Shown here: piece after piece, positions 24,991-32,500 of the stretch
Layout of the letters: the number at the start of each line of letters is the position of its first letter
Position numbering within the stretch: the first letter of the stretch is position 1
Assembly (NCBI RefSeq): GCF_000812025.2
Contig: NZ_JWJE02000014.1
Location: forward strand, 1-64,000
Origin: Bacillus thermotolerans
GTDB taxonomy: Bacteria; Bacillota; Bacilli; Bacillales; Domibacillaceae
Length of the DNA: 64,000 bases
Reading direction: 5' to 3'
Notes under the pieces: generated by a model
What the model was told of the DNA's origin: nothing
Database searches by the model: none
What the model saw: only the letters and a program-made list of their open reading frames with translations
Translations under genes and position numbers: made by a program

Positions 24991-25418
24991 ATTTTCTCGA
25001 TCTCCTCCTCCAGCTTGGCGACCATTGCGTTGATGCAAGGTTTCCTGGATGTATTCCTCGCAGGCTTTAGGAAGGGTTTTGCAGGCTGACCATGTTTGCC
25101 ATATTCGATGATGCTGGCAAGTTTAGCATTGCTCTCACCGTCAGATCGCGGCTCAGCAAAGCCAACTTTTACATTGAAGTTACCGTTTCTATCCTGCTTT
25201 GCACTCGAGAGTCCTAATGAAGATAGCAGCTCGCCCGTACTTTCAGATGGATATTTCGTGCCCTTGCCAACCACCTTACTTAGATTTCCTTTAACTTTAT
25301 CCAGCACCACTTCACCGCCAACTTCCAAAACCTTAGGAAGAATCACATCGGTCTGGTCAGCTAATCGAGATACCTTTAAAAGGAATTCTTCTGGCATCTT
25401 TATATTCGCTTTTGCCAT
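24987..25418 (-). CDS. HK97 gp10-like tail component
   Basis: This 143-residue protein has an N-terminal helix followed by VGGEVVLDKVKGNLSKV and a segment ending EYGKHGQPAKPFLKPA, the pattern typical of HK97 gp10 family (tail-to-head joining) proteins. An ATG at 25418 has GAGGTG six bases upstream. The gene precedes the tail completion-type gene with a four-base overlap and follows the head closure gene. Confidence 0.82.
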   Translation of the reverse strand: MAKANIKMPEEFLLKVSRLADQTDVILPKVLEVGGEVVLDKVKGNLSKVVGKGTKYPSESTGELLSSLGLSSAKQDRNGNFNVKVGFAEPRSDGESNAKLASIIEYGKHGQPAKPFLKPARNTSRKPCINAMVAKLEEEIEKI

Positions 25419-25423
25419 ATCCA

Positions 25424-25759
25424 TCACCTCACAGTTGGTTCTAGCTTTTCAGCTAAAACCTCGACATACATTCCTCGATTTCTTACATCCTCAACACTTA
25501 AAATCTGATATCTTCCATCATCACAGACGATGACCATTTCATTCGTCACCTTAAGTCCGAAGATTTTCCTGAACCTGAATAGGGAAGTTGCAGATGAAAA
25601 TGATGCCATATTCGTCCACCGTTCACTGCCATGCCGATCTTCCTTATAAGCAAGTACACTAGCGAGTATGTTGTCACCTTTTGTGGCGAAGCCTTCCTCA
25701 TCCTTTATTGGTACCGTACAGATGATATCGATGAAGGTGTTCATCTTTCCAAAACTCAT
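25424..25759 (-). CDS. Head closure / head-tail joining protein
   Basis: The 111-residue beta-barrel-like protein (SFGKMNTFIDIICTVPIKDEE start, RHGSERWTNMASFSSATSLF middle) fits the phage head-tail joining (SPP1 gp16-like) family, which plugs the connector. The start at 25759 is supported by GGGGTG upstream. It overlaps no neighbour and lies between the connector and gp10-like genes. Confidence 0.75.
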   Translation of the reverse strand: MSFGKMNTFIDIICTVPIKDEEGFATKGDNILASVLAYKEDRHGSERWTNMASFSSATSLFRFRKIFGLKVTNEMVIVCDDGRYQILSVEDVRNRGMYVEVLAEKLEPTVR

Positions 25760-25760
25760 A

Positions 25761-26081
25761 CTAAACACCCCACTCTCGGTCAAGTCGTAAAAGTAAGTTC
25801 ACTGTGTTCCATACTTGTTGCCCCGCCTGTACACTATCTGCAAAGAAACCTGCCGTCGAGCCATCCCTGCTTTCATAGAAATGACTCGACAACATAATCA
25901 CTGCCTGTTCTGTTGTTGGAGGCATGGCATGGGTTTCATAATAGTTTTCAGGAACATGCTGATAGCTCTGTGCATATGAAACTGCAGCAGTGATAAATCC
26001 AATAAGGAGGGAATCATCCTGATCATGCGTTAAAATTAAGTTCGCTTTAACTTTAGGCAAGAGATTATCTGCCACTGCCAT
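25761..26081 (-). CDS. Head-tail connector (gp6-like)
   Basis: This 106-residue all-helical protein, with LLIGFITAAVSYAQSYQHVP and a C-terminal VNLLLRLDREW, matches the gp6-like head-tail connector family that forms a ring below the portal. It is well placed between the capsid-side genes and head closure, and is preceded by GGAGGTTGGT. Confidence 0.85.
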   Translation of the reverse strand: MAVADNLLPKVKANLILTHDQDDSLLIGFITAAVSYAQSYQHVPENYYETHAMPPTTEQAVIMLSSHFYESRDGSTAGFFADSVQAGQQVWNTVNLLLRLDREWGV

Positions 26082-26107
26082 ACTACCAACCTCCTTTACA
26101 TTCCACC

Positions 26108-26320
26108 TTAGTCAGTCTCCATAAGCCCCGCTGCCTTTAGTTTGGCGAGCAGAGAATTGAAGTCCGTAACTAATCCAGCAACATCGGTAGCTATGCTGTC
26201 TGCCTGATTTTCAAGAACAGGAAGCCCCGTAACCGAGGCCCCCTCTTTAATTTCTAAAACGCCACCGATAACAGTTTTTTCTCCGCCTTGTTCGGTATAG
26301 TTCTTCGTGTTATAACTCAT
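26108..26320 (-). CDS. Head fibre-like protein
   Basis: These 70 residues resemble the base part of phage head fibre proteins (TVIGGVLEIKEGASVTGLPV), which attach to the capsid surface in phi29-like and other Gram-positive phages. The protein is short and lacks the long fibre, so it may be a capsid decoration or a truncated fibre. It has a good AGGTGCTTT upstream and lies just after the capsid gene. Confidence 0.65.
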   Translation of the reverse strand: MSYNTKNYTEQGGEKTVIGGVLEIKEGASVTGLPVLENQADSIATDVAGLVTDFNSLLAKLKAAGLMETD

Positions 26321-26332
26321 AAAGCACCTCCG

Positions 26333-27526
26333 TTAGGCTTTCTGTTGGAGTACCTTAACGGCCTCCGGTAAGATAAGCTTTCCGTCAACTCGTTGAGTCG
26401 CAATAAATCCTACTTGACCTGTGACAGCATAGAGTTCATTTAAGCGTTTGAATACTCGTCCTTGACGGTCTGCCACCCAGTAATAACTAAAATCACCGAA
26501 TACCACAGTCTTTGCACCTGCTTCAATAGTAGGTACATATGCTGAGGTGTACAGCGGACGGTTAAGGATCATATCAGGTGTTCCTGCCTGGATGGAAGGT
26601 TGCCATAGGTATTGCCCATTACCGTCTTTCAATTTACGAATAGCCTTTATTGTGGCATCGTTCATTACGAATACTGCCTTATTACGATAAGGTGCTTTTA
26701 AGCTGTAGAATAAATCTAATACCTCATCCAAAGTGATGGCAGTGGCACTTGCCGCAGTAACACCAACTTGGCCGCCTCCTGTCGCATTAAGAATGCCTGT
26801 TGGCTTTCCTGTACCGTCACCTACAAAGAAGGCTTCCTCCTCCTTGTTACCAATACGACGTGCGAATTCTCTCGTGATATAGCTTTCGAGATTAAACACG
26901 GAATCATTTAGCAGTTCCTCAGAGACTTTAATCATCGTTGCTAGTTTATAAGCACCAATCGATACTTGACCGAAGCTGTCATCACTTTCTGGAATGGCTC
27001 CTTCTTCATCTATCCAGCTAGCTGTGCCTTTGCTTGCAACAACAGGAATCTTACGGTCACCAGAAGATGTAGTGATTACATTGGCCAACCTACGGAAAAT
27101 ATTTTCTTCCTCTAGAGCTTCTACTAAATTACGCTCAAACTCATCTGGCACAAGGAATCCGCCTTCAGAATCGGTGCCAATCTTTAGAGCGTTTCTTACT
27201 TCATAGCTGACATTGTCACGCATAGCGTTCCAGAAAGCTTTTTTGTATTCAGCACTTGCACGACCAGTCTTTTCCTCTCCAGTTCTAGTAGGTTCGTTCG
27301 TAATTGGGTTACTGATTGCTTTCGACAGTTCCAAGTCAATAGTTGCTTGACGTTCCAAACGCTCAATTTCCCTGCCAAGAGCCACCACGTCTGCTTCCAT
27401 TTTTTCATAGGTTGTCGTGTCCTCAGCGGATAACAGTCCGTCACCGCCACGTTTTGAATCAAGGAATGCCTTTGCTGCGTCCCAAGCTTTAGCGCGTTTC
27501 TCACGCAATTCAAGAATTTTACTCAT
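26333..27526 (-). CDS. Major capsid protein, HK97 fold
   Basis: The 397-residue protein has an N-terminal coiled-coil scaffold-like delta domain (about 1-100, LREKRAKAWDAAKAFLD onward), probably removed by the neighbouring protease, and then the HK97 capsid body (SEGGFLVPDEFERNLVEALEE, IGAYKLATMIKVSEELLND, and a C-terminal segment with RVDGKLILPEAV). It is the normal size for HK97-type capsids with an attached delta domain. It follows the ClpP-like protease gene by 19 bases. Confidence 0.93.
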   Translation of the reverse strand: MSKILELREKRAKAWDAAKAFLDSKRGGDGLLSAEDTTTYEKMEADVVALGREIERLERQATIDLELSKAISNPITNEPTRTGEEKTGRASAEYKKAFWNAMRDNVSYEVRNALKIGTDSEGGFLVPDEFERNLVEALEEENIFRRLANVITTSSGDRKIPVVASKGTASWIDEEGAIPESDDSFGQVSIGAYKLATMIKVSEELLNDSVFNLESYITREFARRIGNKEEEAFFVGDGTGKPTGILNATGGGQVGVTAASATAITLDEVLDLFYSLKAPYRNKAVFVMNDATIKAIRKLKDGNGQYLWQPSIQAGTPDMILNRPLYTSAYVPTIEAGAKTVVFGDFSYYWVADRQGRVFKRLNELYAVTGQVGFIATQRVDGKLILPEAVKVLQQKA

Positions 27527-27545
27527 TGTTATTTCCTCCTTTAAA

Positions 27546-28235
27546 TTAGTGCAAAATTAAAGAAAGCCGCTTATCCAGCGACTCAATGGGTGTACCTGTT
27601 TTCTGTTTTGGTTGTTTTGGCAGTTTGCTGATAAGCGAGTTAGTAACCGCCATCCTGCTAAAGATAAGACTATCCGTCAAATCTGGTGTTTCACTTTCCA
27701 TGAACATGATCTTGTCTGCAAAACCAAGTTCAATGGCTTTATTCGCATTCATCCATGATTCTGCGTCCATCAGATGGGAGAGCTTTGTTCGGGAAAGACC
27801 CGTTTTTAACTCATAGGCATTAATAATGCTTTCCTTGACCTCATCCAATAGAGCCTTTGCCCGCAACATTTCCTCACTGTCACCGATAGCAATCGTTGAT
27901 GGGTTATGGATCATCAGCATGGAAACAGGGGACATATATACATCTCCACCAGCCATTGCAATAACGGATGCCGCACTTGCCGCAAGCCCATCAATCTTTA
28001 CATTGACTTTTCCGGTATACTCCATCAGCATGTTATAAATCTGGGCTGCTGCGAACACATCACCACCAGGGGAATTAATCCACACCGTAATATCGCCGGT
28101 GCCTGCCAGCAATTCATCTTTAAAAATCTTAGGTGTGACCTCATCGCCCCACCACGTTTCTTCGGATATCACTCCATTTAAATAGAGGGTACGTTCTTCA
28201 TCAGAATCTCGCACCCAGTTCCAAAACTTCCTCAT
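27546..28235 (-). CDS. ClpP-like head maturation protease
   Basis: The 229-residue protein shows the ClpP/S49-like serine protease fold: NSPGGDVFAAAQIYNML, GLAASAASVIAMAGG with the expected catalytic serine, and MLMIHNPSTIAIG with the catalytic histidine. It would cut the delta domain of the capsid protein during head maturation. It directly follows the portal gene and precedes the capsid gene, the classical HK97 order. Confidence 0.93.
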   Translation of the reverse strand: MRKFWNWVRDSDEERTLYLNGVISEETWWGDEVTPKIFKDELLAGTGDITVWINSPGGDVFAAAQIYNMLMEYTGKVNVKIDGLAASAASVIAMAGGDVYMSPVSMLMIHNPSTIAIGDSEEMLRAKALLDEVKESIINAYELKTGLSRTKLSHLMDAESWMNANKAIELGFADKIMFMESETPDLTDSLIFSRMAVTNSLISKLPKQPKQKTGTPIESLDKRLSLILH

Positions 28236-29480
28236 TTACTGACCTCCTTCGGTTTTGGCAAACGCACCTGCGTCAGCCAGTTTTGTCATATTTCCGTTAA
28301 CCAGATATAAATCGCCGCCTTCCTCAGCCGGTATTCTGTTCATGTCCTCCAGTTCACGGATATCGTTGGCTGACATCCAGCCATTTTGACGACCTGTAGC
28401 GTAGCCATTCATACGACTTTGGTAATCACCACGAAGCAGACCGTCCAAATTGAACTTGATAAACAGTGAAGTTTTCTCAGAAGGCAAAATAAGCGATTGC
28501 TGGAGACTTTGTTCCCATCGCACCACCCAAGGATCGAGGGTGTATTTTACAAACTCCAAAGACTGCTGCTCAATATTGGAGAAACTGGATTTCTCTAAAT
28601 CTCCCACCATATGGGGCGGTACTCGGAAAATCCTCGCAATCTCATTAATTTGGAATTTCCGTGTTTCTAGGAATTGTGCCTGTTCAGGCGGGATACCAAT
28701 GGCTTGGAACTTCATGCCCTCTTCCAACACAGCAATTTTGTGAGCATTGCCTGTGCCTTGGTAGGCACTATTCCAACTATCCTTGACCCTCTGTATATCT
28801 TTGATTACTCCTGGGTGTTCCAGCACACCTCCGGGATTAGCACCATTGGCAAAGAATGCCGCACCGTACTCTTCAGTAGCAAGTGACATACCGATTGCAT
28901 TTTTCGCCATAGCGATTGGGCTATAGCCAATGAGTCCATCAAAACCTAAGCCAGGTATGTGTAGAACTTCATCTTTACGGAGTGTGACATAGCCACCTTT
29001 TGGGTTTAGGCCACTTTCATCAGTATCACGATAGTAGGTATAGACCAGCTCTCCGTTTGTTGCTCGACTAACTTCCATCTTGTTAGGAAGTAGGGGATAA
29101 AGTGCAACTGCCTGCCCACGACCGTTTCTGACCACCTGTGCATAGGCATTTCCCCAAAGTAAAAGATGACTCATCAGTGTTTCTCGAAACACGAATGAAG
29201 TCATCTCTGGATTTGGTTCATCATGAAGAAGGTAATACAGCGGATGGAAAGGAATCCTTTCTTTACCTCCATCAGAACGATATCTATATACATGAAGTGG
29301 CAGTCCGGCAATCGCTTCAGCTAATATCCTTACGCAGGCATACACTGCTGTTGCCTGCATTGCAGTACGTTCATTAACCATTTTGCCAGATGACGTACCG
29401 CCAAACAGGAAGGAGAACGCACTACCCACACGATTTTGCGGTTTGTCTCTTGAACGAAACAGTCCTTTTATTAGATTCAT
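28236..29480 (-). CDS. Phage portal protein, HK97 family
   Basis: The 414-residue product matches HK97-type portals: AVYACVRILAEAIAGLPLHV near the start, and a clip/crown region with GVLEHPG, PPEQAQFLETRKFQINEIAR and FRVPPHMVGDLEKSSFSNIE. The portal is the dodecameric ring through which DNA enters and leaves the head. The ATG at 29480 is chosen because GGAGGTG precedes it by six bases. Its stop abuts the protease start. Confidence 0.92.
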   Translation of the reverse strand: MNLIKGLFRSRDKPQNRVGSAFSFLFGGTSSGKMVNERTAMQATAVYACVRILAEAIAGLPLHVYRYRSDGGKERIPFHPLYYLLHDEPNPEMTSFVFRETLMSHLLLWGNAYAQVVRNGRGQAVALYPLLPNKMEVSRATNGELVYTYYRDTDESGLNPKGGYVTLRKDEVLHIPGLGFDGLIGYSPIAMAKNAIGMSLATEEYGAAFFANGANPGGVLEHPGVIKDIQRVKDSWNSAYQGTGNAHKIAVLEEGMKFQAIGIPPEQAQFLETRKFQINEIARIFRVPPHMVGDLEKSSFSNIEQQSLEFVKYTLDPWVVRWEQSLQQSLILPSEKTSLFIKFNLDGLLRGDYQSRMNGYATGRQNGWMSANDIRELEDMNRIPAEEGGDLYLVNGNMTKLADAGAFAKTEGGQ

Positions 29481-29523
29481 AGGCATCACCTCCGAATATA
29501 AACATTGTGCTAACCATTAAGGT

Positions 29524-31128
29524 TTAAAAGACAATCAAACCTCGCTCGTCATACACCGAATCTCCACTATTACCTGAGCCACAACGAATAGCACGATCAA
29601 GTGCCATGATAGTTGCCACCGCGCCATCTATTTTTTCTGTACTTTTTTCTTTATCCGGCTTCACGTTGCCCGCCGGATCAGTTTTTATAAAGATGTTGTC
29701 CATCATCCAACGAAGTACTGGATGCCCACCGTGCGCTATTCTTTCTTCTAATGTCAATTTCATCAGTTCTTTGGTTGGTGGTGACATATCTTTAAAGCCT
29801 TGACCGAAAGGAACGACAGTAAAGCCTAATCCTTCAAGGTTCTGAACCATTTGAACAGCTCCCCAACGGTCAAAAGCAATTTCTCGAATGTTATACTTTT
29901 CTCCAAGTTCCTCAATAAACCGCTCAATGTAGCCGTAATGTACTACATTGCCTTCTGTAGTTAGAATATACCCTTGCTTCTCCCAAAGATCGTATTGCAC
30001 ATGGTCTCTTCGGACTCGGAGGTCAATGTTGTCCTCTGGCATCCAAAAATACGGAAGAACAACGTATTTATCTGTTTCATCCTCCGGTGGAAACACCAAC
30101 ACAAAGGCTGTAATGTCTGTTGTAGAAGATAGGTCAAGACCTCCATAACATACCCGCCCTTCAAGACTTTCTGGAATAACTGGAAATGCACAGGCATCCC
30201 ATTTTGCCATTGGCATCCAACGGACAGACTGTTTAACCCATTGATTCAAGCGCAATTGCCGGAAGCTATTTTCCTCAGCTGGGTTCTGCTTTGCACTTTC
30301 ACAAGCAGCCCTTACCTTGTCAATCCCCACCGTAATTCCCAAGCTTGGATTTGCTTTCTTCCACACTTTTGGATCTGTCCAATCATCCTCTTCTTTGGCA
30401 CCATAGATTACGGGATAAAAGGTAGGATCGTATTTTCTGCCCTCAATAATATCAACCGCTTTTTGGTGTGTTTCGTAGCAGATACTCTGAGTATCCGTCC
30501 CCGCAGTGGTGATAAGAAAATACAGCGGTTGGGTCCTTGCATCCCCAGATCCTTTCGTCATAACATCAAATAGTTTCCGATTTGGCTGAGTATGAAGTTC
30601 ATCAAAAACAACACCATGTATATTGAAGCCGTGTTTGGAGTAGGCTTCAGCCGACAATACCTGATAGAAGCTGTTGGTCGGCAGGTACACCAATCGCTTA
30701 GTTGAAGCAAGCAACTTTACTCGTTTATTCAGCGCTGGACACATCCGCACCATATCGGCTGCTACTTCAAATACAATTGATGCCTGCTGGCGGTCAGCGG
30801 CACAACCGTACACCTCTGCCCGTTCTTCACCATCACCGCAAGTGAGGAGAAGCGCAATTGCTGCGGCAAGCTCGCTTTTTCCCATCTTTTTAGGTATCTC
30901 TACATAAGCAGTGTTAAACTGCCGATATCCATCTGGCTTTAAAATTCCGAATAAATCACGGATTATTTGCTCCTGCCAATCGATAAGTTCAAAAGGCTTA
31001 CCTGCCCATAAACCTTTCGTATGGGAGAGTGCTTCGATAAAAGCTACAGCGTAATCAGCAGCATCCTCATCGTAATATGAACCATCAGCTATAAAGGCGG
31101 TCGGCTTATATTTCTTCAGTTTCCGCAT
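29524..31128 (-). CDS. Terminase large subunit
   Basis: The 534-residue protein has an N-terminal ATPase (TAYVEIPKKMGKSELAAAIA with the Walker A, FDELHTQPNRKLFDVM as the Walker B region) and a C-terminal nuclease domain (YGGLDLSSTTDITAFVLVF and FDRWGAVQMV carrying acidic residues). This enzyme powers DNA packaging and makes the genome ends. The start at 31128 has GGGGCGGTG upstream. The small subunit gene lies about 6 kb upstream, separated by the methyltransferase block, which is unusual but known in this phage group. Confidence 0.93.
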   Translation of the reverse strand: MRKLKKYKPTAFIADGSYYDEDAADYAVAFIEALSHTKGLWAGKPFELIDWQEQIIRDLFGILKPDGYRQFNTAYVEIPKKMGKSELAAAIALLLTCGDGEERAEVYGCAADRQQASIVFEVAADMVRMCPALNKRVKLLASTKRLVYLPTNSFYQVLSAEAYSKHGFNIHGVVFDELHTQPNRKLFDVMTKGSGDARTQPLYFLITTAGTDTQSICYETHQKAVDIIEGRKYDPTFYPVIYGAKEEDDWTDPKVWKKANPSLGITVGIDKVRAACESAKQNPAEENSFRQLRLNQWVKQSVRWMPMAKWDACAFPVIPESLEGRVCYGGLDLSSTTDITAFVLVFPPEDETDKYVVLPYFWMPEDNIDLRVRRDHVQYDLWEKQGYILTTEGNVVHYGYIERFIEELGEKYNIREIAFDRWGAVQMVQNLEGLGFTVVPFGQGFKDMSPPTKELMKLTLEERIAHGGHPVLRWMMDNIFIKTDPAGNVKPDKEKSTEKIDGAVATIMALDRAIRCGSGNSGDSVYDERGLIVF

Positions 31129-31164
31129 AAACACCGCCCCTTTATGAAAAAGGACAAAAGAAAA

Positions 31165-31190
31165 GAGCCTCAATCCTATAGATGAAGCCC
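31165..31190 (-). terminator. Possible terminator upstream of the terminase gene
   Basis: Read leftward, GGGCTTCA pairs with TGAGGCTC (two wobble pairs) and is followed by TTTTCTTTTG. It lies between the small DUF5049 gene and the terminase gene, and may reduce read-through into the late genes. Confidence 0.5.
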
Positions 31191-31216
31191 TTCTTCTTAT
31201 CCTAGTTTAATTTTAT

Positions 31217-31405
31217 TTACTTATTTTCATCCACTTCCCCCGTCAGTATGAAATGAGCATATTCCGCTTTATGGTCTATTATATAAACTACCAATTCATA
31301 AAACCCTCGTTCATTTGCTTCATACTGGACTCGGTTCACATCAAACATATTTGTGACTCCACTTTCTCGGATGGAAAGGATTTGTTCCTTGATTATTTCA
31401 TTCAT
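31217..31405 (-). CDS. DUF5049-type small phage protein
   Basis: A 62-residue protein with IKEQILSIRESGVTNMFDVN and a segment ANERGFYELVVYIIDHKAEY matches the small DUF5049 family found beside phage terminases. It is preceded by AAGGAGTCAACTA. It has no known role, but its constant linkage in this phage group suggests a job in packaging or its control. Confidence 0.75.
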   Translation of the reverse strand: MNEIIKEQILSIRESGVTNMFDVNRVQYEANERGFYELVVYIIDHKAEYAHFILTGEVDENK

Positions 31406-31483
31406 TAGTTGACTCCTTCGAAAACAATACTACAATATAAATCTACATATTTACTGCCACAATTGGCTTAAATTGTGTATGTT

Positions 31484-31711
31484 TTACTCTTCGATTTTCT
31501 TGCATAAATCCTCACCAAAGGCCACTCCAAGAGAGCCACCGGAATCCCAACTGACATGAATCGTTCCTATGTCGTCAACACTAGTAACCGTACCTTTAGA
31601 TCCAGTTTGAAGTTTGGTATAAGGGTCGTTCATTTTAAGTAGCATGACACGAGTTCCTGGAGTGTAATAGCTTCTTAGTTGCTTTAACATTTCAGGGTGA
31701 ATGATATTCAT
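31484..31711 (-). CDS. DUF4314-type small phage protein
   Basis: The 75-residue protein has an SH3-like barrel pattern (YYTPGTRVMLLKMNDPYT; GSKGTVTSVDDIGTIHVSWDSG) as in DUF4314 proteins next to terminase or methyltransferase genes in Firmicutes phages. The ATG follows GCAGGAGGTGAGTGAACA and overlaps the end of the upstream gene by four bases. Role unknown; a nucleic acid or protein docking function is possible from the fold. Confidence 0.75.
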   Translation of the reverse strand: MNIIHPEMLKQLRSYYTPGTRVMLLKMNDPYTKLQTGSKGTVTSVDDIGTIHVSWDSGGSLGVAFGEDLCKKIEE

Positions 31712-32400
31712 TGTTCACTCACCTCCTGCTTGAACGTTCCGCTTTTGAAAGCGGAGCTACCTGAAAGCCTCGAGAGGAGAATCTTTCGTCCCATCTTATA
31801 TTCTGGTCCTATAAAACCAAGCCTTAGCAGGAAGCAACGGAAAGCGTACTTTTCATTCTCTACTGATTTCTCGGTGGAATTGACACGGGTCTGTTTTTTC
31901 GCCATTTCGCAAAGTGCCGTGACAAAATGGGTGTATGCCTTAACCTCCTCTGAGGCGCACTTACCTTGAAACCAAGGGAAGGTGACATATTCCTCATCTT
32001 CAATGATGGGAATGGAGTCCGTATCAAGTGCTTTCTTTATAAGAGTAGCTTTACTTTCTACTAATCCTTTTAGGTTCTCGATTGCCGTGTCGGTAAAATC
32101 CGCCCGTGGCATTTGAATTATCAGATTGATAGATTCTTCCCTTTCATTTACTTCTGCTTTCGGAAGTGGTGTGTCAAATTCTTCTGAAATTGCTTTGAGA
32201 TCGTGAAATCTCAATAGATCATCGACCAGTTCCTTATTGTCTGGTCCACTTAGAACTCCGTTTTTGTTAACATTGTAGTCTGCCACCTCATATGCAAATG
32301 TAGGTGCTCCGAGATATTTTACAGGGGCATTTAGTTCTTGGCTGATTGCGTTAACCAGTGCTTTTCTTTTTGGTCCTGTAACATTATAGTTAATCTGCAT
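31708..32400 (-). CDS. Conserved phage protein of unknown function
   Basis: The 230-residue protein begins MQINYNVTGPKRKALVNAIS and continues with a small alpha/beta domain (AFEVADYNV-like region) and a C-terminal helical region with FRCFLLRLGFIGPEYKM. Comparable genes accompany phage methyltransferases and are often annotated only as 'virulence-related'. I do not recognise a catalytic motif. It starts at the second ATG (32400), which is better spaced from AAAGGCGG than the one at 32406. It lies between DUF4314 and the C5 methyltransferase gene. Confidence 0.6.
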   Translation of the reverse strand: MQINYNVTGPKRKALVNAISQELNAPVKYLGAPTFAYEVADYNVNKNGVLSGPDNKELVDDLLRFHDLKAISEEFDTPLPKAEVNEREESINLIIQMPRADFTDTAIENLKGLVESKATLIKKALDTDSIPIIEDEEYVTFPWFQGKCASEEVKAYTHFVTALCEMAKKQTRVNSTEKSVENEKYAFRCFLLRLGFIGPEYKMGRKILLSRLSGSSAFKSGTFKQEVSEQ

Positions 32401-32500
32401 TTTCATACCGCCTTTCTACTTTCGGTACGTACATATATCACTCTAAAAGCTGTTATTATCAAGTCATTTAGAGCATCTTTCTGTAGAAAATACGTTTCCA